Source: Ananas comosus (taxonomy: Eukaryota; Streptophyta; Magnoliopsida; Poales; Bromeliaceae). Taken from it: 64,000 nt of DNA. The notes under the pieces are model-generated. The model saw only the letters and a program-made list of their open reading frames with translations. It was not told where the DNA came from and ran no database searches. Location: contig NC_033636.1 in NCBI RefSeq assembly GCF_001540865.1, positions 10,120,665 through 10,184,664 of the forward strand, written 5' to 3'. Positions within the stretch are counted from its first letter, which is position 1; each line of letters starts with the position of its first letter. Both the position numbers and the translations under genes were made by a program. Shown piece after piece: positions 1 to 11,041 of the stretch.

Positions 1-880
1 TTTGTCTTTTTTTTTTTTTTTTTTTTTTTTCCGAGACCCTAGTTGTTCTTTGTTTTCTTCCGAGGCCCTAGTTGCCTCACCTCTGTAGCCTAGTTCATCC
101 ATTCTCAAAAAAAATAATATATATAAAAAATATATTCTTATAACAAATGATACAGAAATGATGCATACACTGTTACATATGTTGTTTTCGGAGGGTGCGT
201 GCATTCGAGGGAACAACACATAAGAGAGGGAAAAATGAAGTTATGCTAGCTTATTCACCTAGACTTTTTTCAGAGTCCATATATAACGCTTAGAATTCCA
301 CACATGAAAACGGAGCAGGTTTCTATCTCGCTATAAATATTTTGTTCTTTTCTTAAAATATCCCCCCGAACTTTATCTATCTTGTCATTCTCAATAGTGC
401 TCAACCCTACGTTAGTATGCATGCATGCTCTAGAATACAAGACCTGTTTGGATATTTGAATAGGATTCTTTTTCTTCCTTTTTTTCCTTTTTTTTTTTTT
501 TTGTGATTCAGCGCGCGTAGCTTTGCTCATTTGAATAAAAGCTATTTAGAGACAATTTATCAGCTATGAAGTTTTTTGGTTTTTGGTGATTGAAATTCAA
601 ATTCAAAATTTTGATTTTAGCTTCAACCAGAAATTAAAAAATGCAAAAATTTCATGAAAAATTTCCAAAGTCATGATTTATTAGGGTAGGATACTGCAGA
701 TCATATATGAGAGGTAATTTATTTTATTTTGAAAAAATAATTTTTTGGCCAATTACTTTTCATCTACTATATATTTGTTAAATAAATAATATATAAAAAG
801 ATATATTAAAAAAAAATTTCATGCATCTAAACACTATGTAAGTTGAAAAAATACAAAATCATAAGAAGGAAGAAAGTGCA
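1..880. other. AT-rich flank, left copy of an old duplicated block
   Basis: No gene is supported. The stretch opens with a long poly-T run. The part around 190-540 (GAGGGAACAACACATAAGAG, then a CTCGCTATAAA stretch and CAAGACCTGTTTGGATATT) is matched, with divergence, at about 6610-6960 on the other side of the LRR gene. The short frame at 270-530 is a Lys-rich read-through of poly-T/A tracts and is not believable as a gene. Confidence 0.6.
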
Positions 881-892
881 GCACTTTTGAAA

Positions 893-1166
893 TGTTACTG
901 TTCAGGATCAAACCGGCCGGTGACCTTCAGTGTGTAAGGCCCTATTTGGTCTAGCTTTTTCAAAGTAATTTTGAATTTAAAATCACTTTTGGACTCTTTA
1001 GAGTGTTTGATAAAGGGATCTGAAAAATCTGCTTCTGTTTTTCAAAAGCAGTAAACTGATTCTTCAACCCCAAAAGTAGAAGCTGAAAAAAACTGCTTCT
1101 CAAAACTTATTGGCGCACACATTGAAACACTACTTAACTTATTGATAACCACTACACCACAGTAAC
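893..1166 (-). pseudogene. tRNA-Val pseudogene split by an insertion
   Basis: The 3' half of a tRNA-Val(UAC) is at 893-938 and the 5' half at about 1144-1166. Both match the intact gene at 7316-7388, with substitutions in the T arm. Between them lie about 205 bp beginning GCCCTATTTGGTC and rich in AAGCAG/CTGCTTCT motifs, as in hAT-type MITEs. The anticodon-stem bases next to the junction are missing or altered, so the tRNA cannot fold. No clear target-site duplication is visible. Confidence 0.8.
939..1143. mobile_element. hAT-like MITE fragment inside a tRNA pseudogene
   Basis: About 205 bp interrupt the tRNA-Val copy. The left end GCCCTATTTGGTCTAG and the internal inverted CTGCTTCT / AGAAGC words resemble non-autonomous hAT elements (general family knowledge). 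A matching inverted end is not visible at the right side, so the element is truncated or the right boundary has decayed. Confidence 0.45.
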
Positions 1167-1379
1167 TTGTTGATCTTTAAAACATTCATTTCAATATTTA
1201 TTAACTAACTTATAAGAATAATTCCCTCCAAACTCTAATAGGTCTTGCGTCAAACTATGTTTTATCTGTCTACATATATACCCTTCTTTTTTCTAGTTTA
1301 ATACAATTTCTTTTGTCTTTTAGTCCATAGATTAAATTCACCCATTAACTCCAACACTAGGGATATGTGCTAATGCTCC

Positions 1380-2030
1380 AAACAACCCGAATCGGATCCG
1401 GATGATAGATCAGAGCAACTTTGTGAATCAGGGAACGAGCCCGACCTGGCTCGATTCACTGGATCGGGCTAGATGGGAAAAATTCAGATCCGATACAATT
1501 CGATAAAATCCTGATTTAATCCTTCGGGCTCAAACCTAAGGCTAACCGGAGGCCCGCGCGGGCTGCGTCCATCTCTAGAGGTGCCGGCCCGACCCGCGTG
1601 AATTGGGTTCGGACTCGAGTAAGATTTAACGGGTTAACCAGTTAACGAGTTAACGGGTCCTAGCCACTTTGCCGTATCGGTTCATTGCTCCTTTCTGGAG
1701 ATGCGTCCAAGACCACACCTCCTGGGCTTGACTCCTTCGCGTGAGTCCACCAAGTCCAAGAACCCAATTTTTATTTTATTATATTTTCCCTTCTAAATCA
1801 ATTGGCATTTGTACTGCTATATTTGAAATATGATTGGTAAGATAAGAGATTAGGATTTTGACAATTTAAAGATTTAATATTCGAAAGTGGTGATTGAACC
1901 CACGACATTACAGAACAACAATAGTTTATGATTAGTTCCGGTACCATATTAACCATGAAATCAAAACCAACATAGAAATAGAGAACAGTTTTGGGAGGAT
2001 ATGCCTTTTACCATTTGGAAAAATTATAAT
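1380..2030 (+). pseudogene. Decayed copy of the sigma-gene upstream region and first-exon area
   Basis: The words AACCCGAATCGGATCCGGAT, then CTTGACTCCTTCGCGTGAGT, then the GTAAGATAAGAGATTAGGAT intron motif occur in the same order as at 7710-9160 in front of the sigma-factor gene. The first-exon reading frame is lost, though the GTGAGT donor motif at about 1734 survives. It is a degraded paralogous copy with no later exons. Confidence 0.6.
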
Positions 2031-2736
2031 TATATCTATTTTGTGTTGTAATTATAGATAATATATTTGATTGCGTGCACTTAAAAAATATATTTTTAAA
2101 ATTTTATCAATTTATAAGTGGCGGTGGCGGTGGCGGTGTGATTAGAAAAGTTTCTATTTAATTAGTGATAGAAAAATAGATTTATCTTTTGTTTAAGTTA
2201 CTTTCTTCAACAATGTAGTTGGAACTATAGTCAAATTAGGTGTAGTTCCAACTAGTACAGTTGAACCTTCTCATACAACTCTAGTTGGAACTATAGTTAA
2301 ATTAGGTGTAGTTCCAACTTATGCAATTAAACCTTCTCATGCAACTCTAACTACGGTAATTAAATTCAAATTCACTAAATCAAACACCGATTTTGAATAT
2401 GCATGTAGTTACAATTACAGAGCAGTTGCAATTATATATAATCAAACATTCTCTTTTTAAGATGCAGATTCACATTAGGCATAATCTCAAAAAAATTTCA
2501 ATAAGTGATCATAATAGAACCAGATGGGAGAAATAATTTAGCTAGGATGTAAAAGTGATCGGCTATTAATTTATAATAAAGCAAGCTCATTATCATGTAT
2601 TGCATAATTAAACACCATATTCAAATATCAGTACAAACCAACAAGGGAAATACACATACAATCCTTCATAGCTAATTGACTAGCACGACAAATTAACCCC
2701 ATACGTACTCCATTAATTTAATATTGCACCCTGTTG
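2031..2736. other. Intergenic, MITE-like, with a short tandem repeat
   Basis: No gene is seen. A unit of roughly 70 bp containing GTTGGAACTATAG and GTGTAGTTCCAACT is present twice in tandem (about 2212-2345). Each unit is itself partly palindromic. A (GGC/GGT)n run of about 20 bases lies near 2120. The 3' end of the LRR gene follows. Confidence 0.5.
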
Positions 2737-5674
2737 TTACTCCTCTATTTTCCCTCTCATTGTGTCTACTTTTCTCATCAACCGAGCCCAGTTCACGGCC
2801 ACTTGCACATACAGCCTATCATACGTGTTGTCTACGAAGCGAAAATAAGCAATTCTCCAAATTCTAACGAAAAATAAGGTGCCGAAAACAACCCAAAGCC
2901 CCGTGACAAATCCAACACTTACCACACAGTAGAAGACTGCCGCATCTGACACTGCACTCTCATGTTCTGTGATATTATTATTAGGAGATGTTTGATTTGT
3001 CGAACATTCGTCGGAGAGAGGAGGCCCGCAAAGTCCGGGGTTGCCGATGTAGATCGATGGGTCGTCGAACGTCTGGAGGTGGTGGTCGAACGGTATCCGC
3101 CCTGACAGATTGTTGTAGGACAAGTTCAACCAGCCTAGCGAACTTAAGTTCGACATGCTCGGAGGAATAGCTCCAGAAAGCTCATTGTTCGACAGGTCGA
3201 GAGATTCCAATGACTGCAGCTGGCCGATGCTCCTCGGAATGTTTCCGCTTAGGTGATTTCTCGACAAGTTCAAGTTAGTTAAGCAAAGTAGAGCACCTAT
3301 TTTTTCAGGGATCACTCCATGTAAGTTATTGGATGATAAATCTATGCTTACCATGAATGGGGATGAGCTGGAGTAATTGCGCTCTTGCCCTTTCGTGACC
3401 ACAGAAAAGCCATCCGTGTAAGTAAAAGAATCATAGCCTCCCGGATAATCACTCCAGTATCCTTGCACAAAACCATGATCGGGCAGCCGTAGAGCCATTG
3501 CTGTGAAATTTGCGAGAGGCGGAGGAATCTTTCCTGAGAGATTGTTGTGTGCGATGTCTAGAACTCGAAGTCGCTCAAGTTTCGTTAGTTGAAAAGGAAT
3601 GGAGCCAGAGAACATATTATTCCTCAACTTCAGGAATGCCAAAGATTGCAATTTCTCACCTATCCATGCAGGTAAGATTCCGGAGAATTTATTATAGGCT
3701 AGATCTAGTATGGCAAGATTTCTGCAGTTTCGTAGGAACGAAGGGAATGTACCGACGAGGCTATTGTTGCTTAGGCTTAAGACCAAAAGCGGCACTCCTG
3801 CTAAGCCAGCCATCTCGGGGTCCATCGAACATGGAGGAAACATTCCTGTTAGAAGGTTGTTTGATAAATCTACAAATTGCAAGTACTCCAATGACTGGCA
3901 TAAGGAAGATGGATGGGATGGTGCCACTGATACGATTATTTGAAAGAGCCAAAGCTTCCAAATACGGAGCTCCAAAATTTGTTGGCAGTGGTCCTGATAA
4001 TGAATTTTTGGAGATCCGCAGCTCGGTGAGATTTGCAGGTAATTGTGGTAGCGGACCTTCGAGCTGATTGGAGCTAAGGTCCATTGTCTCCGTTGACATG
4101 GTTTCCAAAGATGCAGGTAGCCTGCCGACAATTTGATTATTCGACAGAACCAAAACTGAAGCTCGAGAAAACACATTCCAGAATCAAGAAGGTACTGGGC
4201 CGGATATTCCTGTATCAGAGAGGTCGAGCGTAGAAATTGTTGACTGACTCTGAAGCCACGCAGGAAAATGGGGCCCTAGCTTGCAGGAGCCAAAGTCAGC
4301 AAGTTCTAATCTAAACGGCGGAACCCAAGTTGGGTCCACTGTGATGGTCAGAGGGTTCCTGGACAAGATCAATATCTCTAATCTTGTTAGCCTCGCAAAA
4401 TGATCATCCGTTATTACACCGCTGAAGCTATTGTAGCTCAAGTCCAGGTAAACCAACTTTTCAAGTTTTCCTATTGATGGAGGAATCGATCCATTAAGCG
4501 TGTTATTATGAAGAACAAGCATGTTCAGACTGGTCATATCCTCTAGCCAATTTTTTGATAAGTTCCCATGCAAATTGGTGCTGTCGAGCACCAACATCTC
4601 TAGCTTGTTCCATGCGCAACGTGGCAACCTCTGCACCAATTCCGTTATATCTCCATTCAGTTGGTTAAATGTTAGATCTAGCATTCTCAAGTTGCATAAA
4701 TTTTTCAAGGTTCCCGGCAACAGTCCCACAAATATATTATCTGTTAGGTAAAGAGCCTCAAGGGAAGTCAGATTTCCGAGACCATCAGGAAAAGGACCGG
4801 ACAATAGATTTTCTTCTAGGTTGACGTATTTAAGGCTAACTATATTCCACAACCAGTCGAGCTTGGTAGCGCTGTCGAAGAGATTAAATCCTAGATCAAT
4901 GTTCATGAGTGCTGTGAGGTTAGAACGAGGAATAGAAGCGATTGTTTTATTATAAAGCCCGCAACTGGATAGTCCTAGAACTTGCAGAGAAGGGAGCATG
5001 TTCACCACTTGAACCCAATCTACGACGGCGGAGAGGTCCACGAAGCTCATATCGAGGTACCTCAAAGAAGCAAGGCGCGGTAACCACGAGAGATCAACTG
5101 AGTACATGCGATGGGTGATGTAATAAAAATAACTGTAGTTGAAATAATAATAATAATTATAATTATAATTGTTGTGGTAATAATAATATTCATTTTGAAT
5201 ATCAAGATATCGCAAGCGAGAGAGATTGCCAAGCTGAGGTGGTATTGCACCGATAAAACCGGCTCCAGAGAGGTTGAGATACCTCAACTTCTCAAGAGAG
5301 CCAATGAACTTTGGTATCGGGCCGCTATTAAAGCTGTTCATGCTTAGGTCGAGGTAATTTATATGTCGTAAAGCAAGCAGAGAAGGACTGATCTCACCGT
5401 ACAAAGACATATCTACGGGACTGTCGATGTCGGTGTTGCGAAGGTCGAGCTTCACGACATGGCCCGTTCTGTTGCTGCACGCGACGCCCTTCCACCCGCA
5501 GCAGTCTTGGCCTTGCCAAGATGAGAGGACGTTCTGACGATCTACGACGCCTGCTTTGAAGGAGAGAAGCGCGGCCCTCTCGCGCGGAATGCAGCAGAGG
5601 GAGGGGGCAATGAATAGCAGATGCCAAAGTAAGTGAACTGCATGGACGTTGGAGAATCTACCAGCCTTGGCCAT
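2737..5674 (-). pseudogene. Leucine-rich-repeat receptor-like protein gene, disrupted
   Basis: Read from 5674 downward, the frame gives a signal peptide, an LRR N-cap (IPRERAALLSFKAGVVD, then DCCGWKGVACSN), more than 25 plant-type LRRs (LxxLxLSxNxLSGxIP), a capping segment (NPGLCGPPL), one transmembrane helix and a short basic tail without a kinase. This is the receptor-like protein (RLP, EIX2-like) layout; such proteins act at the plasma membrane with SOBIR1/BAK1-type partners in immunity. The single exon is usual for the family. Two lesions are visible: an in-frame TGA at 4184-4186 where a Trp codon would fit (PVPS-stop-FWNVFS), and a +1 shift near 3905-3925. The span of 2938 nt is one base more than a multiple of three, which fits. 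Homology continues through both breaks, so it is a recent pseudogene, or carries sequencing errors. Confidence 0.85.
5115..5195 (-). repeat. AAT/TAA-type microsatellite inside the LRR coding sequence
   Basis: An imperfect trinucleotide run lies in frame within the RLP and encodes a tract made almost only of Tyr and Asn, placed between two LRRs near residues 160-185. It expands one inter-repeat loop. Instability of such runs could change loop length without breaking the frame. Confidence 0.75.
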
Positions 5675-6088
5675 TTTCTTGCTTTTTGAATGTAGCTAGC
5701 CCAGGCGCCAACAACTGGAAGTGTAATATTTGCTTTTGGAGATCACATTATATATATATATAGGATTAAAAAATAATAATAATAAAACAACTCTCCCTCT
5801 CATTCCCTGGGCCCAACAGGTTCTCCGAGTGAGCGGACAAGTCTATTGACTCTCCATTTTTGACTAGAACTAGAATACACACCACATCTTATTTGTTATA
5901 TCTATTATGTAACTTAAAAAACTTTATATCATTTCATAAATAAGAAAGTATGTCAGATCGTATAGCTAAAATTATACACTAGATAAATATTATATTCAAC
6001 ATTCCAATTATTGTTTTGTATGTGAAAATACACTATGACCTCACAAAAGACCGAAATTCATGAATCTTAACAATTTATACAAAATATT
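5675..6088. other. Upstream region of the LRR gene
   Basis: AT-rich, with no gene. A TATATATATATA tract lies at about 5751-5762, roughly 80 bases upstream of the LRR start codon on the minus strand, and could act as the TATA region. Nothing else is recognisable before the palindromic element at 6089. Confidence 0.4.
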
Positions 6089-6450
6089 GGATAAACTTCA
6101 AATATCACCGCAGTGGTTTCGTATTTTTTCACTTTAGTACCTTATAGTTTAAAGTGTATCTATTTAGTACGTATATATGGTTGCATTTTTCTCTTTTCGT
6201 CGGTCCTTTCGTTAACTTTTCGTTAATTCATATACAAAAAACTTCAGATATCCTAGCTATAGTTTATCGAATATTCACTTTAGTACCTTTTAGTTTTAAT
6301 TTTGTCACTGATTTAACTAAAAAAAATTTAATGAAGAGGATAAAAAAAAAAAAAACAAAATCATAGAGTACGAAAATAATACATTTTAAACCACAAAGTA
6401 CTAAAAGTGAGAAAGTGCGAAATTATAGAGATGGTATTTGAAGTTTTTCC
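6089..6450. mobile_element. Palindromic MITE, copy A
   Basis: The left arm (AAACTTCAAATATCAC, GTGGTTTCG, CACTTTAGTACC, GTTTAAAGTGTA) is mirrored by the right arm (TACATTTTAAACCAC, AGTACTAAAAGTGAGAAAG, GGTATTTGAAGTTT), making one long imperfect inverted repeat of about 360 bp with no coding capacity. The same structure occurs at 18678, 32901, 35391 and 46083. The target duplication of this copy has decayed. Confidence 0.7.
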
Positions 6451-7315
6451 TAAAAAAAAAAAAATTCTTATAACAAATGAAATTGTTGCAGAATTTTAAT
6501 TCACTCTCGCTGTCATTAACTGGAACAAGCACTAAAATGTTGATGCGAGGAGACTCAAGTAAATATTACTGGTCCAAGTCATTGTATTCTTGCGTTGATT
6601 GGTTGTTTGAAAGAAAGATACTCGGAGGAAACAACACATAAGAGGGGGGAAAAAAATGCAATTATGCTTATTCACCTAGACTTGCGTCCATGGCGCGTGG
6701 AATTCTATACGTGAAAACAGATCAGGGTTTCTGTCTCGCTATAAACATTTTGTTTTTTTTCTTCTTCTTCTTCTTTTGTCTCGCTTGAACATTATCTATC
6801 TTGTCATTCTCAATAATACACAACCCTACATTAGTATGCTATAAGATACAAGACCTGTTTGGATATTTGAATAGGAAAAAGGTTGTTTGGATATTTGAAC
6901 AGGAAATTTTTCTCTTTTTGTTTTTTCGGGATTCAGCGAGGGCCGTTAGGTACGGGACGCCAGCCATCACATACCACCATGTAAGCTGGCCCCCTGAGCC
7001 CCTGATCTCATGCGATGCTCATCGTTTCAGCGAGCCAATTCAGATTGTCTGATCAGTGAGCATAGCATTGCTCATTTGAATAAGCTATTCCAAGACAAGT
7101 TGCTTGATATAAAGATTTTTTTTTTTAATTTTGGTTATTGGAATCCAAGAATATGATTCTACCTATTAGAATAGAATAGTATAATTCACATACAAGAGGT
7201 GATTTATTTGATTTCGAAAGAGTGCTTTAATTATTAACCAATTACTTCTTTATACGAATTCCATAAACTTCTTAAATAAATAAAAAAATATATGTTAAAC
7301 CAAAAAAAAAAATAT
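6451..7315. other. Right copy of the duplicated flank
   Basis: Matches 180-880 in order (GGAAACAACACATAAGAG, GTCTCGCTATAAACATTTTG, CAAGACCTGTTTGGATATT). No gene is seen. The T-rich stretch just before 7316 gives a T-run on the minus strand that would terminate RNA polymerase III transcription of the tRNA. Confidence 0.5.
7301..7312 (-). terminator. Pol III poly-T terminator of tRNA-Val
   Basis: A run of A residues on the plus strand reads as a long T stretch three to four bases past the tRNA 3' end on the minus strand, the standard RNA polymerase III stop signal. Confidence 0.8.
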
Positions 7316-7388
7316 TGTTACTGCCCAGGATCGAACTGGGGACCTTCAGTGTGTAAGACTGACGTGATAACCACTACACCACAGTAAC
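7316..7388 (-). tRNA. tRNA-Val (anticodon UAC)
   Basis: The reverse complement folds as a cloverleaf. The acceptor stem is GTTACTG paired with CAGTAAC plus discriminator A; the anticodon stem is TCAGT/ACTGA with loop CTTACAC (anticodon TAC); the T stem is CCCAG/CTGGG with loop TTCGATC. Internal promoter boxes are present (A: TGGTGTAGTGGTTA; B: AGTTCGATCCT). There is no intron and CCA is not encoded, as in nuclear tRNA genes. A T11 run lies immediately downstream (plus 7301-7312) and serves as the Pol III terminator. Confidence 0.93.
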
Positions 7389-7426
7389 TTGTTGAGCCAA
7401 TCTATTTATTTAAAATATTTATAATT

Positions 7427-8690
7427 TAATAAACATTTATAAGTTACTATAAACAAAAGTTTTTTTTTCAGCCCATAGATTATGCTCGCCAATTAAAGCT
7501 TAGTTTTTTTTTTTTTTTTTTTTAATGTTATTAAATAAAATAGAATTGAGAAAAAAATATATAGAGATATGTTTTTGCGTTTTCTGGTGAAACCGTAAAA
7601 AATATATCGTAACTGACTCGTCGCGATATGCAACGTACTTTCTCACACCGCACGTAAAACGAACCCTAACTTGAACGCTAGGGATATGTGCTAATGCTTG
7701 TGTTTAAACAACCCGAATCGGATCCGGATGATGGATCAGAGCAAATGTGTGAGTCAGGGAACGAAGCCCGACCTGGCTCGGTTCCCTGGATCAGGCTAGA
7801 TCCGAAAAGTTGAGATCCGATAAAATCCTTCTTTAGTCTTCGGGTTCAAACCTAAGGCCCGACCCGCATGAATTGGGTTCCGACTCGAATAAGATTTAAC
7901 GGGTTATCAAGTTAACGAGTCCTAGCCACTTTTGGGTTCATTGCTCCTATTTGGAGATGGGGAACCGGTGGCGGAGCGAAGAAGCGCTTCTCCCCTCTCA
8001 ACCTGCTTTATTTATCATCTTCGCCTTTTTTTTTTTTTTTTTTAATTTAATATAACTCCGAGCTTCTCTTTAGCAGNAAACATTTATAAATAAATATAAA
8101 CAATTTTTTACTTTGTCTATATACCCCCTTTTTAGGACAATGCGTGTGTTTTTTTTTTTTTTTTTTTTTTTTGTTTTTGTTTTCCAGTTCATAGATTACA
8201 TTCGCCAATTCACTCGAACGGTAGGGATATGTGCAAATGCTTGTCTTAAACCACCCGAATCGGATCCGGATGATAGATCAGAGCAACTGTGTGAGTGAGG
8301 GAACGAAGCCCGACCTGGCTCGGTTCCCTGGATCAGGCTAGATCCGCAAAGTTGAGATCCGATAAAATCCTGCTTTAGTCCTTCGGGTTCAAACCTAAGG
8401 CTAAATCGAGGCCCACACGGGCTGGGCAAATTTAATCCATCTCTAGAGGTGCCGGCCCGACCCGCATGAATCGGGTTCGGACTCGAATAAGATTTAGCGG
8501 GTTAACAAGTTAACGAGTTAACGGGTCCAAGCCACTGTTGGGTTCATTGCTCCTATTTGGAGATGGGGAACCGGTGGTGGAGCGAAGAAGCGCTTTTCCC
8601 CTCTCAACCTGCTTTATTTATCATCTTCGCTTTTTTGTTTTTTTAAAAAAAAAATTTTTTTTTTTTAATATCACTCCGAGTTTCTCTTAG
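7427..8690. repeat. Near-identical direct duplication across the N at 8077
   Basis: Sequence 7427-8076 is repeated at 8078-8690 with a few substitutions and indels (for example GTGAGTCAGGG versus GTGAGTGAGGG). The first copy stops at CTTCTCTTTAGCAG, just before the (GA)n run that the second copy enters. This fits two overlapping contig ends joined by one N rather than a biological tandem repeat. Confidence 0.75.
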
Positions 8691-11041
8691 CAGAGAGAGA
8701 GAGAGAGAGAGAGAGGGAGGTTGGAGGGAGAGCGCTTTAATTTTCGCGCGGCGGATGGGCTTCGGCCTCGCGCTGGTCCCTACGAGATGGGCTTCCTCTC
8801 CGGTCCGAACCCCCCGACCGGCCGGTTCGGTTTCTTCCGGTTCACAAGACCACCTCCTCCGCTTGACTCCTCTGCGTGAGTCCGCCAACTCCAAGAACCC
8901 AAATTTTTATCTTGTTTTCCTTCTAAATTTATGTTGTGAAATTCGTGAAATTGATGGGTTATAGTCCTTGCACAAAAAAAAATGTAGCAAACATCTAATA
9001 TATGCTTGGTAAGATAAGAGATTAAGATTATGACAATTTAACATTTTAATGTTCCAAAGTGATGATTGAACTCACGACGTTACGTAACGACGTAAAATCA
9101 AATCAACCTAGGAACATAGAGAATAGTTTTGGAAGGATTTGCCTTTTACCATTTGGCTCAATTGTGACACCGCAATAGTCCCGCATCGGAGAGCTCGAGG
9201 TTCTGCACCCAGCATCAACTTAAGTGTGATTTGGCCGCAACAAGTTGTGATTGATTTGTTATTGACTCTGTAGACCCAGTTTGGGAATGCATGGAATTGT
9301 AAAAAGTTCGTCTTAAGATCGTACAATTAGTAAACAATGTCATTGATAACCTGTTGGTGTTTAGTTTTGGATATAAGGAGCTTGTGATAATAGATTTGCA
9401 ATGTTAGTTCAGATTGATAACTAATGTGATCATGCAAATTTCGTCAGAATATCGTTTTATGTTAATACTACCGGAGGAAAGGGCGAACCTCCGCAGAGCA
9501 ACTTTTAAAGCATCTGCGTATTACTCTACGGCACTTCAAGGCGTCGATAATGTATCTGATGATGTGAAAGCAATGAAGGTCTTCGCTATAACTGCTGATA
9601 TAATTCAGAAGCTTTCTTTCTTCTTTATATAAGGAACAAAAAAAACGAAAAATCTGAGAGTTGCGACGATCTTACATTTCAGGAGAACATGGACAGGAAC
9701 TGCCGGGGTGAATCTCGTGATGTATACGAAACTGTCAATGTGATGAATGAGAATGTGACTGCTGCTGCTGCTGCAAAATTGGGAGCAAAAAGCTACTTGC
9801 AATTTAATTTGTTGATGGAAAATCTTCATGACATAGAAGATATTTTGTCTGGTACTGACANAGAGAGAGAGAGAGAGAGAGAGAGGGTGGAGGGAAAGAG
9901 CTTTAATTTTCGCGCGGCCGATGGGCTTCGGCCTCGCGCTGGTCCCTACGAGATGGGCTTCCTCTCCGGTCCGACGCCCTCGACCGGCCGGTTCGGTTTC
10001 TTCCGGTTCACAAGACCACCTCCTCCGCTTGACGACTCCGCGTGAGTCCACCAACTCCAAGAGCCCAATTTTTATTTTATTTTCCTTCTAAATTTATGTT
10101 GTGAAATTCATGAAATTGATGGGTTATAGTCCTTAAAAAAAAAAAAAAAAAATTGTAGCAAACATCTAATATGTGCTTGGTAAGATAAGAGATTAGGATT
10201 TTGACAATTTAACATTTTAATGTTCCAAAGTGGTGATTGAACTCACGACGTTACTTAACGACGTAAAATCAAAATCAACCTAGGAACACAGAGAATAGTT
10301 TTGGAAGGATTTGCCTTCTACCATTGGCTCAATTGTGACACCGCAATAGTCCCGCATCGGAGAGCTCGAGGTTCTGCACCCAGCATATTAGTACTAGCAA
10401 CTTAAGTGTGATTTGGCCACAACAAGTTGTTATTGATTGGTTATTGACTCTGTAGACCCAGTTTGGGAATGCATGGAATTGTAAAAAGTTCGTCTTAAGA
10501 TCGTGCAATTAGTAAACAATGTCATTGATAACCTGTTGGTGTTTAGTTTTGGATATAAGGAGCTTGTGATAATAGATTTGCAATGTTAGTTCAGATTGAT
10601 AACTAATGTGATCATGTAAATTTCGTCAGAATATCGTTTTATGTTAATACTACCGGAGGAAAGGGCGAACCTCCGCAGAGCAACTTTTAGAGCATCTGCG
10701 TATTACTCTACGGCACTTCAAGGCGTCGATAATGTATCTGATGATGTGAAAGCAATGAAGGTCTTCGCTATAACTGCTGATATAATTCAGAAGCTTTCTT
10801 TCTTCTTTATATAAGGAACAAAAAAAACGAAAAATCTGAGAGTTGCGACGATCTTACATTTCAGGAGAACATGGACAGGAACTGCCGGGGTGAATCTCGT
10901 GATGTATACGAAACTGTCAATGTGATGAATGAGAATGTGACTGCTGCTGCTGCTGCAAAATTGGGAGCAAAAAGCTACTTGCAATTTAATTTGTTGATGG
11001 AAAATCTTCATGACATAGAAGATATTTTGTCTGGTACTGAC
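8691..11041 (+). repeat. Near-identical direct duplication across the N at 9861 (sigma-gene 5' exons)
   Basis: 8691-9860 and 9862-11041 carry the same (GA)n run, sigma exon 1, intron 1, exon 2 and the start of exon 3, differing by scattered single bases and small indels. In the first copy exon 1 is 8755-8875, exon 2 begins at 9448 and exon 3 at 9683, breaking off at the N inside exon 3. The second copy runs on into the rest of the gene. Probably one locus assembled twice. Confidence 0.75.
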
